Source of the DNA: Burkholderia sp. D-99
GTDB lineage: Bacteria; Pseudomonadota; Gammaproteobacteria; Burkholderiales; Burkholderiaceae
DNA: 64,000 nt
Reading direction: 5' to 3'
NCBI RefSeq assembly: GCF_011605345.1
Contig: NZ_JAAOXM010000006.1
Span: 186,001-250,000 of the forward strand
Positions 36,108-45,962 of this stretch are shown piece after piece (positions within the stretch are counted from its first letter, which is position 1; each line of letters starts with the position of its first letter). Position numbers and translations under genes: made by a program. The notes under the pieces are model-generated. The model made no database searches. It was not told the DNA's origin and worked only from the letters and a program-made list of their open reading frames with translations.

Positions 36108-37805
36108 ATGACCCGGATCGTTACCCGCCCCGTCGCGCCCGCCGACGCAGAAGTGCTCGCGCGCCACGGCCTGCACCCCGTCCTCGCGCGCCTGTATGCG
36201 TCGCGCGGCGTGCAGTCCCCCGTCGATATCGAGACTGCGCTTGCGCGTCTCGTCCCGCCCACCGAGCTGAAAGGCTGCGCCGGCGCGGCGTCGCTGCTTG
36301 CCGACGCGATCGCCGACAAGCGGCGCCTGCTCGTCGTCGCAGACTACGACTGCGACGGCGCGACCGCGTGCGCGGTCGCGGTGCGCGGCCTGCGGATGTT
36401 CGGCGCGCAGATCGACTACCTGGTGCCGAACCGCTTCGAATACGGCTACGGCCTCACGCCCGAGATCGTCGAACTCGCCGCCGCGCGCAAGCCCGACCTG
36501 CTGATCACCGTCGACAACGGGATCGCCAGCGTCGCGGGCGTCGAAGCCGCGAACACGCGCGGCATCGACGTGCTCGTGACCGACCACCACCTGCCCGGCG
36601 ACGCGCTGCCCGCCGCCCGTGCGATCGTCAACCCGAACCAGCCCGGCTGCGCGTTCCCGAGCAAGCACCTCGCCGGCGTCGGCGTGATGTTCTATGTGCT
36701 GCTCGCGTTGCGCGCCGAGCTGCGCCGCCGCGGCGCCTTTGCGAGCAAGGAAGCCGAGCCGCGCCTCGACGGCCTGCTCGACCTCGTCGCGCTCGGCACC
36801 GTCGCCGACGTCGTGCGGCTCGACGGCAACAACCGCGTGCTCGTCGCGCAGGGGCTGCAGCGCATCCGCAACGGCCGCATGCAGCCAGGCATCGCCGCGC
36901 TGTTCCGCGCCGCCGCGCGCGAGGCGCGCACGGCATCGGGCTTCGACCTCGGCTTCGGCCTCGGCCCGCGCCTGAACGCCGCCGGGCGGCTCTCCGACAT
37001 GTCGCTCGGCATCGAGTGCCTGATCACCGACGACATCGGCCGCGCATGGGACCTCGCGCAGCAGCTCGACGTGATGAACCGCGAACGCCGCGAGATCGAA
37101 GCCGGCATGCAGCAGCAGGCGCTGGCCGATCTCGCCGACGTCGATCCGGCCGACGCGTGCACGATCACCCTCTTCAATCCCGAGTGGCATCAGGGCGTGA
37201 TCGGCATCGTTGCCGGCCGGCTCAAGGAAAAATTCCACCGCCCGTCGTTCACGTTCGCGCACGCGGACGACGAAGGCAAGCGGGTCAAGGGGTCGGGACG
37301 CTCGATTCCCGGCTTCCACCTGCGCGACGCGCTCGACCTCGTGTCGAAACGCGAACCGGACCTGATCGTCGCATTCGGCGGCCACGCGATGGCAGCTGGC
37401 CTCACGCTCGACACCGAGAACGTGCCGCGCTTCGCCGCCGCATTCGAGGCCGTCGCACGCGAATGGCTGTCCGACGACGCGCTCGCCCGCGTGATCGAGA
37501 CCGACGGCGAACTCGAGGACGCCTACTTCACGCCGCAGTTCGTCGGGCTGCTCGACGAGGCCGTGTGGGGGCAAGGTTTTCCGGCCCCGCTTTTCTCGGG
37601 TGAATTCGACGTCGTGTCGCAGTCGCTCGTGAAGGAAAAGCACCTGAAGCTACAGCTTGCGCGCGGCCGCCAGCGCTTCAATGCGATCTGGTTCAACCAC
37701 ACGGAGCCGCTGCCGGCAAGCGCGCTGGTCGCGTACCGCCTCGTCGCCGACACGTGGAACGGCGTCACGCGCGTCCAACTGATCGTCGAGCACGCAGCCG
37801 GCTGA
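36108..37805 (+). CDS. recJ: Single-stranded-DNA-specific exonuclease RecJ
   Basis: A 565-residue 5'-3' ssDNA exonuclease used in recombination and mismatch repair. DHH-family motifs are visible: VVADYDCDGATA, VTVDNG, VTDHHLPGD and, in the DHHA1 domain, AFGGHAMAAGLTL. Length is typical (about 565-577). It starts 14 bases after the RpfE-like gene and is probably cotranscribed with it. Confidence 0.96.
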   Translation: MTRIVTRPVAPADAEVLARHGLHPVLARLYASRGVQSPVDIETALARLVPPTELKGCAGAASLLADAIADKRRLLVVADYDCDGATACAVAVRGLRMFGAQIDYLVPNRFEYGYGLTPEIVELAAARKPDLLITVDNGIASVAGVEAANTRGIDVLVTDHHLPGDALPAARAIVNPNQPGCAFPSKHLAGVGVMFYVLLALRAELRRRGAFASKEAEPRLDGLLDLVALGTVADVVRLDGNNRVLVAQGLQRIRNGRMQPGIAALFRAAAREARTASGFDLGFGLGPRLNAAGRLSDMSLGIECLITDDIGRAWDLAQQLDVMNRERREIEAGMQQQALADLADVDPADACTITLFNPEWHQGVIGIVAGRLKEKFHRPSFTFAHADDEGKRVKGSGRSIPGFHLRDALDLVSKREPDLIVAFGGHAMAAGLTLDTENVPRFAAAFEAVAREWLSDDALARVIETDGELEDAYFTPQFVGLLDEAVWGQGFPAPLFSGEFDVVSQSLVKEKHLKLQLARGRQRFNAIWFNHTEPLPASALVAYRLVADTWNGVTRVQLIVEHAAG

Positions 37806-37960
37806 ACGCGGGCCACCCGGCCCGCTACCGCGCCCGCCCCCGCATGCACGCCGCGCCGGATGGGGCCGCGGCGCACATGCCAGCACCGTTTGCGTCACCG
37901 GGCAACCCCGCCGATCGGCTATAATTCCGCTTTTTTACGAAGCAAGAATAGCGAACGATC

Positions 37961-39065
37961 ATGGAAGCGGAACGTCTCAACGCGATCGAAAGCTCCCTGC
38001 TTGACCTGCGCAACCGCGCGGGCGAGCTTCGGGGGTATCTTTGACTACGACGCCAAAGCTGCGCGTCTGACCGAAGTCAACAAGGAACTCGAAGACCCGA
38101 ACGTCTGGAACGATTCGAAGAACGCCCAGGCGCTCGGTCGCGAGAAGAAGCTGCTCGAGGGCGTCGTCACGACCCTCACCGCGCTTGATGGCGACCTGCG
38201 CGACGCGCTCGACCTGTTCGAGCTGGCCCGCGAGGAAGGCGACGAGGACACCCTCGTCGCGTCGGAGAAAGACGCCGCGAAGCTCGAAGCGCGCGTCGGC
38301 GACATCGAGTTCCGCCGGATGTTCTCGAACCCGGCCGACCCGAACAACTGCTTCATCGACATCCAGGCCGGCGCCGGCGGCACCGAAGCGTGCGACTGGG
38401 CATCGATGCTGCTGCGCCAGTACCTGCGCTACTGCGAACGCAAGGGCTTCAAGGCCGAGGTGCTCGAAGAGTCCGACGGCGACGTCGCCGGCATCAAGAA
38501 CGCGACGGTCAAGGTCTCGGGCGAATACGCATACGGCTTCCTGCGCACCGAAACGGGCATCCACCGCCTCGTGCGCAAGTCGCCGTTCGACTCGTCGGGC
38601 GGCCGCCACACGTCGTTCTCGTCGGTGTTCGTCTATCCGGAAATCGACGACTCGATCGAAGTCGAGATCAACCCGGCCGACCTGCGCATCGACACGTACC
38701 GCGCATCGGGCGCGGGCGGTCAGCACATCAACAAGACCGACTCCGCGGTGCGGATCACGCACATGCCGACCGGTATCGTCGTGCAGTGCCAGAACGACCG
38801 CTCGCAGCACCGCAACCGCGCCGAAGCGATGGCAATGCTGAAGTCGCGCCTGTACGAAGTCGAGATGCGCAAGCGCCAGGCCGAACAGGACAAGCTCGAA
38901 TCGAGCAAGACCGATGTGGGCTGGGGCCACCAGATCCGTTCGTACGTGCTCGACCAGAGCCGCGTGAAGGACCTGCGCACGAACGTCGAAATGAGCAACA
39001 CGAGGGCTGTCCTCGACGGCGACCTCGACGACTTCATCAGCGCGAGCCTCAAACAGGGCGTGTAA
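37961..39065 (+). CDS. prfB: Peptide chain release factor 2 (programmed +1 frameshift)
   Basis: RF2 terminates at UGA and UAA. The ORF begins at 37961 and is interrupted after 27 residues by an in-frame TGA (38042-38044). The frame continues after a +1 shift at CTT-TGA-C, giving 367 residues in all. A Shine-Dalgarno-like CGGGGG lies just upstream of the slippery CTT, the usual RF2 autoregulatory arrangement. The body carries the RF2 recognition tripeptide SPF (KSPFDSSGGR) and the catalytic GGQ (GAGGQHINKTD). The coordinates span the shift. Confidence 0.97.
38033..38045 (+). promoter_or_regulatory. RF2 frameshift site
   Basis: GGGTATCTTTGAC: ribosome pausing at the UGA when RF2 is scarce lets the tRNA slip from CUU to UUU, skipping one base. 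This creates negative feedback on RF2 level. Confidence 0.95.
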
Positions 39066-39148
39066 GCGCCGCGGCGCGGCCTGGCCAGGTCGCGCCACCC
39101 TTGCCCTTCCCGTTTGCGTTGCCGCACCCACTCCGAATTCCGACCATC

Positions 39149-40675
39149 ATGACCGAACCGACCCAAACGCAGCCCGCCGTCACGGCGGACGAAAACCAGA
39201 TCATCGCCGAGCGCCGCGAGAAGCTGCGCGCCCTGCGCGAGCAAGGCGTCGCCTACCCGAACGATTTCCGGCCCGAGCACCACGCAGCCGACCTGCAGGC
39301 GAAATTCGCCGACTCGGACAAGGCCGCGCTCGAAGCGAACCCGGTCGAGGTGTCGGTGGCCGGCCGCATGATGCTCAAGCGCGTGATGGGCAAGGCAAGC
39401 TTCGCGACGGTGCAGGACGGTTCGGGCCAGATCCAGTTCTTCGTGACGCCGAACGACGTCGGCGCGGAAACCTACGACGCATTCAAGAAGTGGGATCTCG
39501 GCGACATCGTCGCTGCGCGCGGCGTACTGTTCCGCACCAACAAGGGCGAGCTGTCGGTCCAGTGCAAGGAACTGCGCCTGCTGTCGAAGGCACTGCGCCC
39601 GCTGCCGGACAAGTTCCACGGCCTGTCCGACCAGGAAATGCGCTACCGCCAGCGCTACGTCGACCTGATCGTCACGCCGGAAACGCGCGACACGTTCCGC
39701 GCCCGCACCAAGACGATCGCGTCGATCCGCAAGTTCATGGACAACGCCGAGTTCATGGAAGTCGAGACGCCGATGCTGCACCCGATCCCGGGCGGCGCGG
39801 CCGCGAAGCCGTTCGTCACGCATCACAATGCGCTCGACATGCAGATGTTCCTGCGCATCGCGCCGGAGCTGTACCTGAAGCGCCTGATCGTCGGCGGCTT
39901 CGAACGCGTGTTCGAAATCAACCGCAATTTCCGGAATGAAGGCGTGTCGCCGCGCCACAACCCGGAATTCACGATGATGGAGTTCTACGCCGCGTACACC
40001 GACTACCGCTGGCTGATGGACTTCACCGAGCAACTGATCCGCCAGGCGGCGATCGATGCGCTCGGCACCGCGACGATCCAGTATCAAGGCCGCGAGCTCG
40101 ACCTCGCGAAGCCGTTCCATCGTCTGACGATCACGCAGGCGATCCAGAAGTACGCACCGGACTACACCGCCGGCCAGCTGTCGGACGACGCGTTCCTGCG
40201 CACCGAACTGAAGCGCTTCGGCGTCGACGTGTCGCAGCCGGCGTTCCTGAACGCGGGCATCGGCGCGCTGCAGCTCGCGCTGTTCGAGGAAACGGCCGAA
40301 GCGCAGCTGTGGGAGCCGACCTTCATCATCGACTACCCGGTCGAGGTGTCGCCGCTCGCACGCGCATCGGATACGGTGCCGGGCATCACCGAGCGCTTCG
40401 AGCTGTTCATGACCGGCCGCGAAATCGCGAACGGCTTCTCGGAGCTGAACGATCCGGAAGACCAGGCCGCGCGCTTCAAGAAGCAGGTCGAGCAGAAGGA
40501 TGCAGGCGACGAGGAAGCGATGTTCTTCGACGCCGACTACATCCGTGCGCTCGAATACGGGATGCCCCCGACCGGTGGCTGCGGGATCGGCATCGACCGT
40601 CTGGTGATGCTGCTGACCGACAGCCCGACGATCCGCGACGTGCTGCTGTTCCCGCATCTGCGCCGCGAAGACTGA
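39149..40675 (+). CDS. lysS: Lysine--tRNA ligase
   Basis: A 508-residue class II lysyl-tRNA synthetase. The OB-fold anticodon-binding domain (VSVAGRMMLKRVMGK) precedes the catalytic domain with motif 2 FRNEGVSPRHNPEF and motif 3 GCGIGIDRLVMLLTD. It follows prfB by about 80 bases, the conserved prfB-lysS arrangement found in many bacteria. Confidence 0.97.
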   Translation: MTEPTQTQPAVTADENQIIAERREKLRALREQGVAYPNDFRPEHHAADLQAKFADSDKAALEANPVEVSVAGRMMLKRVMGKASFATVQDGSGQIQFFVTPNDVGAETYDAFKKWDLGDIVAARGVLFRTNKGELSVQCKELRLLSKALRPLPDKFHGLSDQEMRYRQRYVDLIVTPETRDTFRARTKTIASIRKFMDNAEFMEVETPMLHPIPGGAAAKPFVTHHNALDMQMFLRIAPELYLKRLIVGGFERVFEINRNFRNEGVSPRHNPEFTMMEFYAAYTDYRWLMDFTEQLIRQAAIDALGTATIQYQGRELDLAKPFHRLTITQAIQKYAPDYTAGQLSDDAFLRTELKRFGVDVSQPAFLNAGIGALQLALFEETAEAQLWEPTFIIDYPVEVSPLARASDTVPGITERFELFMTGREIANGFSELNDPEDQAARFKKQVEQKDAGDEEAMFFDADYIRALEYGMPPTGGCGIGIDRLVMLLTDSPTIRDVLLFPHLRRED

Positions 40676-41021
40676 TCGCTGCACCCGCGTGTGCGCCGCG
40701 CCCCGCGGCGCGCACGCGTCAGCTTTGTAACGACGCGTAAGTCCCGCCAGCCGCCGTTCGCCGGCTTTCGATCCATCCCCGTTTTATTCCCTCGCCGCGC
40801 CTGCCTTCTCCGGGTTTTCCCTGCCACGGCTGCCTGCGCCCCGCTGCAATTCGTTACACCTTGATACGGTGCGCCGCGCGCTGGTGAATGACACTCCTGT
40901 TGCGTCACCACGCATGACCACGGGACCAGAACCAGGCGCAGGAACGCCAGGTCTGCTCGCTCCCGAGCGTGGGATCCGGCCCGGCCCGCAGTGCCGACCC
41001 GGATCGACATCGGAGAAAAAA
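40676..41021 (+). other. Gap downstream of lysS
   Basis: About 345 bases without a supported gene. It contains a GC-rich hairpin just after lysS and the unmarked promoter region of the glycine-zipper gene. No other recognisable element. Confidence 0.5.
40686..40718 (+). terminator. Strong hairpin after lysS
   Basis: A 15-bp stem with one G-T pair (CGCGTGTGCGCCGCG against CGCGGCGCGCACGCG) and a 3-base loop. It is not followed by a clear T-run, so it may be an mRNA-end stabiliser or rho-assisted stop rather than a pure intrinsic terminator. Confidence 0.5.
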
Positions 41022-41750
41022 ATGGACAACCAGAATCAGACCACGCCGCAAAAGCAACGCCTCCACCCGCTCATCGCCACCGCCGCCGGCGCCGTCATCG
41101 TCGCCAGCCTCGCGGCAACGGCAGCGATCACGGGCGTGTTCCCGAAGGCCAGCAGCAGCAACGAACAGAACGGCCAGACCCAGGCCGCGCTGATCGCCTC
41201 GCAGCCGGCCGTCGATACGGCCGCAGCCGCCAGCGCCGCGCTGGCCGCACAGGCCCAGCAGCAGGCGGCCGAACAAGCCGCTGCGCAGCAGAAGGCTGCC
41301 GTCGCGCAAGCCGAGCCGAAGCCCGCGCCGCGCCCGGCTGCACCGCACCGCCGTCATACGACGGCACCGCAGCCGCCGCAATACGCGCAGCAGCCGTCGG
41401 CGCCGGCCCAGACCTACTGCCAGAGCTGCGGCACGGTCGTCGCGATCTCGCAGACGCGCACGCCGGGCCAGAGCTCGGGGATCGGCGCCGTGGGCGGCGC
41501 TGCAGCCGGCGGCCTGCTCGGCAACCAGTTCGGCCACGGTAACGGCCGCACCGCGATGACGATCATCGGCGCGCTGGGCGGCGGTCTCGCCGGCAATCAG
41601 GTCGAGAAGCAGGTGCGCGCGGAAACCGACTATCAGGTGCAAGTGCAGATGGAGAGCGGCGCGACGCGCACGTTCACGTACCACAACCCGCCGCCGTTCG
41701 GCCAGGGCCAGCGCGTGCGGATCGAGAACGGCACGCTGGTCGGCGCGTGA
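41022..41750 (+). CDS. Glycine-zipper 2TM domain protein
   Basis: A 242-residue protein. A membrane helix near the N-terminus (about residues 18-38) is followed by an Ala/Gln/Pro-rich linker, then the SlyB/17 kDa-type glycine zipper (GAVGGAAAGGLLGNQFG, IGALGGGLAGNQVEK) and a beta-rich tail. It is not a lipoprotein: there is no lipobox, though cysteines at YCQSCG could form a disulfide. The ATG at 41022 follows CGGAG. It probably acts in the envelope (membrane-integrity or stress); the exact role is unknown. Confidence 0.85.
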   Translation: MDNQNQTTPQKQRLHPLIATAAGAVIVASLAATAAITGVFPKASSSNEQNGQTQAALIASQPAVDTAAAASAALAAQAQQQAAEQAAAQQKAAVAQAEPKPAPRPAAPHRRHTTAPQPPQYAQQPSAPAQTYCQSCGTVVAISQTRTPGQSSGIGAVGGAAAGGLLGNQFGHGNGRTAMTIIGALGGGLAGNQVEKQVRAETDYQVQVQMESGATRTFTYHNPPPFGQGQRVRIENGTLVGA

Positions 41751-41813
41751 TCGCGTGATTCCCCTGCCCGCGTCACGCGCGCGGAGCCAGCTTGATGAAC
41801 CGGCCTGAAAATG

Positions 41814-41852
41814 AAAACGGCTCGTGAGCGATTGCTCACGAGCCGTTTTTTT
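41814..41852. terminator. Bidirectional intrinsic terminator
   Basis: AAAACGGCTCGTGAGC pairs with GCTCACGAGCCGTTTT around GATT, with a long T-run on the right and A-run on the left. It separates the glycine-zipper gene from the end of the isc operon, which converge here. Confidence 0.93.
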
Positions 41853-41891
41853 CATGCCCGGCCGTCTGCACCGTTGCGGCGCATGCGGGGT

Positions 41892-42101
41892 TCAGTCCTC
41901 GTCGTCGAAGTCCGATTCGTCGATCCAGTGGGCCTGAATCGCTTCGAGGATCTTCTCGCCGGAATGCTTCGGATCGTCGTTGAAACCGTCGAGTTCGAGC
42001 ACCCACTGGCGCAAGTCGACGAAGTTGATCCCCTGCGGGTCGATGTCCGGGTGCTTGTCCGCCAGCGCAATCGCTATTTCACGCGAATCGGTCCATTTCA
42101 T
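41892..42101 (-). CDS. iscX: Fe-S assembly protein IscX
   Basis: A 69-residue acidic protein, MKWTDSREIAIALADKHPDI to ESDFDDED. IscX binds IscS and iron and modulates cluster assembly. It is the last gene of the isc operon, as in E. coli, and starts 19 bases after fdx ends. Confidence 0.95.
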   Translation of the reverse strand: MKWTDSREIAIALADKHPDIDPQGINFVDLRQWVLELDGFNDDPKHSGEKILEAIQAHWIDESDFDDED

Positions 42102-42120
42102 CGCCTGCCTCCGGTTCCTG

Positions 42121-42462
42121 TCAGTGGTTTTCCTTCGCGTGGTTGATCGAGTACTTCGGAATCTCGACCACCAGGTCCGAATCTTCCTTCACGATCGCCT
42201 GGCACGACAGGCGCGACGTCGGCTCGAGGCCCCACGCCTTGTCCAGCAGATCGTCCTCGTCCTCCTCGGACGGCGTCAGATCGTTGAAGCCTTCGCGGAT
42301 CACCACGTGGCACGTCGTGCACGCGCACGACTTCTCGCATGCATGCTCGATCTCGATCCCGTGTTCGAGCAGGTTGTCGCAGATACTCTTGCCGGGCGTC
42401 GCGTCGATCACTGCGCCATCCGGGCACAGTTCGACGTGAGGCAGCACCACCAGTTGAGGCAT
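42121..42462 (-). CDS. fdx: ISC-type [2Fe-2S] ferredoxin
   Basis: A 113-residue ferredoxin. Cluster cysteines are Cys42, Cys48, Cys51 and Cys87 (CX5CX2C...C, in ACEKSCACTTC and RLSCQA). It supplies electrons for cluster assembly on IscU. The ATG at 42462 (MPQLVVLPHVELCPDG) is the family start; upstream extension is rejected. Confidence 0.96.
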   Translation of the reverse strand: MPQLVVLPHVELCPDGAVIDATPGKSICDNLLEHGIEIEHACEKSCACTTCHVVIREGFNDLTPSEEDEDDLLDKAWGLEPTSRLSCQAIVKEDSDLVVEIPKYSINHAKENH

Positions 42463-42549
42463 GTCCGTTCCGTCAGTCAGGGTGCGGCGCCAGGCGCCGC
42501 ACGGTTCAATATCGCGCGGGCCGTTACCGGCCAATGCGCAGTCGTGAGT

Positions 42550-44418
42550 TCAGATCTCGTCGAGCCGGCGGCCCGACAGCGCGCGCTTGATGCTCTTGTC
42601 CATCCGGCGCGCCGCGAATTCGTCGGTGCCGTCGGCCAGCGCCTTGGTCGCCGCTTCGATCGCGTTCGTATCGTCGCCTTGCGCCACCGCGCGCAGCGCC
42701 GCGGCCAACGTGTCGACCTGCGTGCGCTCGTCCGCATCGAGCAGTTCGCCGTCGGCCGCCAGCGCAGCCTGCGTCGCCTCGAGCATCCGCTCGGCCTCGA
42801 CCTGTGCTTCGCGCAGCGCGCGTGCGCGCATGTCGATTTCGGCCGTCTTGAAGCTGTCCTCGAGCATCTTCGCGATGTCGTCGTCGGCAAGGCCGTACGA
42901 CGGCTTCACGACGACCGACGCCTCGACGCCCGACAGTTGTTCTCGCGCGAACACCGACAGCAGGCCGTCCGCGTCGACCTGGTAGGTCACGCGAATGCGC
43001 GCGGCGCCGGCCGTCATCGGCGGAATACCACGCAGCTCGAAGCGCGCGAGCGACCGGCAATCGGCGACGAGCTCGCGCTCGCCCTGCACGACGTGGATCG
43101 CCATCGCGGTCTGGCCGTCCTTGAAGGTCGTGAATTCCTGCGCGCGCGCAACCGGAATCGTCGAGTTGCGCGGAATGATCTTTTCGACGAGGCCGCCCAT
43201 CGTCTCGACGCCGAGCGACAGCGGAATCACGTCGAGCAGCAGCCAGTCGTCACCGGTGCCGCGATTGCCTGCGAGCAGGTCGGCCTGGATCGCCGCGCCG
43301 AGCGCGACGACCTGGTCCGGATCGAGGTTCACGAGCGGCGGCTGACCGAAATGTTTCGCGACCGCGTCGCGAATCACCGGCATGCGCGTCGCGCCGCCGA
43401 CGAGCACGACACCCTTGATGTCGGCCGCCGTGACCTGCGCGTCGCGCAGCGCCTTGCGGGTCGGCGTGAGCGTGCGCTGCACGAGCGGCTCGACGAGCGA
43501 CGCGAACGTGTCGTGCGAGATCGTCTGCACGAGGTGCGCGCCACCCGACAGCGTGACGTCAAGCGACGCCTGCGGCGCGGACGACAGCGCTTCCTTCAGC
43601 ACGCGCACACGGTCGAGCAGCAGGCGCACGTCTTCGGGCGCAAGCGTCTTCACATCGATGCCGGCCTGCGCAAGCACGTGATCGAACAGCGCATGGTCGA
43701 AATCGTCGCCGCCGAGTGCGGAATCGCCGCCCGCGGCCAGCACTTCGAACACGCCCTTCGTCAGCTTCAGGATCGACAGGTCGAACGTGCCGCCGCCGAG
43801 GTCGTATACCGCGTAGAGGCCTTCGGCCCCGTTGTCGAGACCGTAGGCAATCGCCGCAGCGGTCGGTTCGTTCAGCAGGCGCAGCACGTTGAGACCCGCG
43901 AGGCGCGCGGCATCCTTGGTCGCCTGACGTTGCGCTTCGTCGAAATACGCGGGCACCGTGATCACCGCGCCGACCAGGTCGTCGCCAAGCGAATCTTCCG
44001 CGCGATAGCGCAGCGTCGCGAGAATCTCGGCCGACACTTCGACCGGGCTCTTCACGCCGTCGACAGTACGGATCTGCACCATGCCCGGCGCATCGACGAA
44101 TTCGTACGGTGCGTTCGCCGCGCCTTCGACCTCGGCCTTGCCGCGGCCCATGAAGCGCTTGACCGACACGATCGTGTTGCGCGGATCGGTCGCGGCCTGC
44201 TCTTTCGCCTCTTGGCCGATGCGTCGGCCGCCCTTCTCGAGGTAGCGGACCACCGACGGCAGCAGCACACGGCCCGCTTCGTCCGGCAGAACTTCGGGCA
44301 CGCTGTTGCGCACGGCCGCGACGAGCGAGTTCGTCGTGCCGAGATCGATCCCGACGGCGAGCCGCCGCTGATGCGGCGCCGGCGCCATGCCCGGTTCGGA
44401 AATTTGCAGTAAAGCCAT
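42550..44418 (-). CDS. hscA: Fe-S assembly Hsp70 chaperone HscA
   Basis: A 622-residue Hsp70 dedicated to IscU. The ATPase domain carries GIDLGTTNS, VYDLGGGTFD and VVLVGGATRMP; the substrate-binding domain (from about residue 390) binds the LPPVK motif of IscU. The ATG at 44418 (MALLQISEPG) is the family start. It stands between hscB and fdx. Confidence 0.97.
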   Translation of the reverse strand: MALLQISEPGMAPAPHQRRLAVGIDLGTTNSLVAAVRNSVPEVLPDEAGRVLLPSVVRYLEKGGRRIGQEAKEQAATDPRNTIVSVKRFMGRGKAEVEGAANAPYEFVDAPGMVQIRTVDGVKSPVEVSAEILATLRYRAEDSLGDDLVGAVITVPAYFDEAQRQATKDAARLAGLNVLRLLNEPTAAAIAYGLDNGAEGLYAVYDLGGGTFDLSILKLTKGVFEVLAAGGDSALGGDDFDHALFDHVLAQAGIDVKTLAPEDVRLLLDRVRVLKEALSSAPQASLDVTLSGGAHLVQTISHDTFASLVEPLVQRTLTPTRKALRDAQVTAADIKGVVLVGGATRMPVIRDAVAKHFGQPPLVNLDPDQVVALGAAIQADLLAGNRGTGDDWLLLDVIPLSLGVETMGGLVEKIIPRNSTIPVARAQEFTTFKDGQTAMAIHVVQGERELVADCRSLARFELRGIPPMTAGAARIRVTYQVDADGLLSVFAREQLSGVEASVVVKPSYGLADDDIAKMLEDSFKTAEIDMRARALREAQVEAERMLEATQAALAADGELLDADERTQVDTLAAALRAVAQGDDTNAIEAATKALADGTDEFAARRMDKSIKRALSGRRLDEI

Positions 44419-44472
44419 CTTGGTTCGTTCGGGCGCTCGGCCCGTTTGCTGCGCGTGCCGCAAGGCACGCGG

Positions 44473-45000
44473 TTAAGTTTCGAGACGCTCGATCTGCGCG
44501 CCCACTTCCGACGCGACCCGTTCGATGAACATCAGCTGGCGCACGGCCTCGGCGGCCGCCTGATCGGCGCCGCTGTCGAGCAGCGTGCCGAGGCGCTCCA
44601 CACGCACGCGCCGCTCTTCGCGCAACTCGGCGAGCAGCGCGTCGAGCGCGTCGACGTTGCGGGCGGCCGCGGCATCCTCGATGCCCTCGCGCCACTCCAT
44701 CTGCTGCATCAGGAACGCGGGCTCCATCGCGGTGTTGTTTTCCGCGCCGATGTCGACACCGCGCAGCGACAGCAGATACGACGCACGCTTCAGCGGATCG
44801 CGCAGCGTGCGGTATGCCTCGTTCGCGCGGGTGGCCCATTGCATCGCGATGCGCTTCTGCGCATCGCCGGCTGCCGCGAAGCGGTCCGGATGCACCTGCG
44901 TCTGCACCGTCCGATAGGCGGCGTCGAGCACAGTCTCGTCGAGCGCGAATTGCGCCGGCAGGTGAAACAGGTCGAAGTGGCTGTCTTTCAGCGAGACCAT
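44473..45000 (-). CDS. hscB: Fe-S assembly J-protein HscB
   Basis: A 175-residue cochaperone. Its J domain has the HPD motif at residues 37-39 (VHPDRF) and it has a C-terminal helical IscU-binding domain. It delivers IscU to HscA. Start MVSLKDSHFDLFHLP at 45000, as in relatives; the upstream in-frame extension is not used. Confidence 0.95.
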   Translation of the reverse strand: MVSLKDSHFDLFHLPAQFALDETVLDAAYRTVQTQVHPDRFAAAGDAQKRIAMQWATRANEAYRTLRDPLKRASYLLSLRGVDIGAENNTAMEPAFLMQQMEWREGIEDAAAARNVDALDALLAELREERRVRVERLGTLLDSGADQAAAEAVRQLMFIERVASEVGAQIERLET

Positions 45001-45097
45001 CGTCGCGTTCAATTCCGGTTCGTCGCGCGGCAAACGCCGCACATTAAAAAGGCGGCCCGTGCCGCCTCTTGCCCGCATCGCGCGGAGATCCGCGCTG

Positions 45098-45421
45098 TCA
45101 TACGCGGAACGATTCGCCGCAGCCGCACTCGTCCTTCACGTTCGGGTTGTTGAACTTGAACCCTTCGTTCAGGCCTTCGCGTGCGAAGTCGAGCTCGGTG
45201 CCGTCGATATACGCAAGGCTCTTCGGGTCGACGATGACCTTCACCCCATGGCTCTCGAACACCTGATCCTCGGGAGCCAGCTCGTCGACATACTCGAGCT
45301 TGTACGCGAGCCCCGAGCACCCGGTCGTGCGAACGCCAAGCCGCAGGCCCACACCCTTGCCGCGACGGACGAGGTATTTCTGGACGTGCTGTGCTGCTTT
45401 TTCGGTCAGTGTAATTGCCAT
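45098..45421 (-). CDS. iscA: Iron-sulfur assembly scaffold IscA
   Basis: A 107-residue A-type carrier. The three ligand cysteines are Cys35 (TTGCSGL) and Cys99/Cys101 (ECGCGESF). It carries iron or clusters from IscU to target proteins. It lies between iscU and hscB. Confidence 0.97.
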   Translation of the reverse strand: MAITLTEKAAQHVQKYLVRRGKGVGLRLGVRTTGCSGLAYKLEYVDELAPEDQVFESHGVKVIVDPKSLAYIDGTELDFAREGLNEGFKFNNPNVKDECGCGESFRV

Positions 45422-45486
45422 GATGTCCTTGCCGCGGCGCGCCACCGGGGCCCGCCGCGTTTCCTTCTCTAGCCGCTCGATGCCGC

Positions 45487-45894
45487 TCAGGCTGCTGCCT
45501 GATCGCCTTCCTTGGTGTCGTGGCGCTTCTTGTAGTCGGCCACGGCTGCCTTGATCGCGTCTTCCGCGAGGATCGAGCAGTGAATCTTCACCGGCGGCAG
45601 CGCGAGTTCTTCGGCGATCTGCGTGTTCTTGATCGACAGGGCTTCGTCGAGCGTCTTGCCCTTCACCCACTCGGTGACGAGCGAGCTCGACGCGATCGCC
45701 GAACCGCAACCGTAGGTCTTGAACTTCGCGTCTTCGATCACGCCGTCCGCGCCGACGCGGATCTGCAGCTTCATCACGTCGCCGCAGGCCGGCGCGCCGA
45801 CCATGCCCGTGCCGACCGTGTCGTCGTCCTTCGCGAACGAACCGACGTTGCGCGGGTTTTCGTAGTGATCCAGAACCTTGTTGCTGTAAGACAT
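45487..45894 (-). CDS. iscU: Fe-S cluster scaffold IscU
   Basis: A 135-residue scaffold. Ligand cysteines are in GAPACGD, GCGSAIASSS and IHCSILAED; the HscA-binding LPPVK precedes the last one. It assembles [2Fe-2S] clusters with IscS. C-terminal residues beyond the usual end (DTKEGDQAAA) are a short tail. Confidence 0.98.
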   Translation of the reverse strand: MSYSNKVLDHYENPRNVGSFAKDDDTVGTGMVGAPACGDVMKLQIRVGADGVIEDAKFKTYGCGSAIASSSLVTEWVKGKTLDEALSIKNTQIAEELALPPVKIHCSILAEDAIKAAVADYKKRHDTKEGDQAAA

Positions 45895-45962
45895 GACTCA
45901 GACTCCTTGACTCGTTACGTCTGCGTGCGCGAATCCGCCCGCGGGTATGTTCAATCCGGCGC

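Noticed and set aside
41980..44412. 810-codon plus-strand frame opposite the fdx-hscA genes
   Set aside because: Shadow of the isc operon with no coding features of its own.
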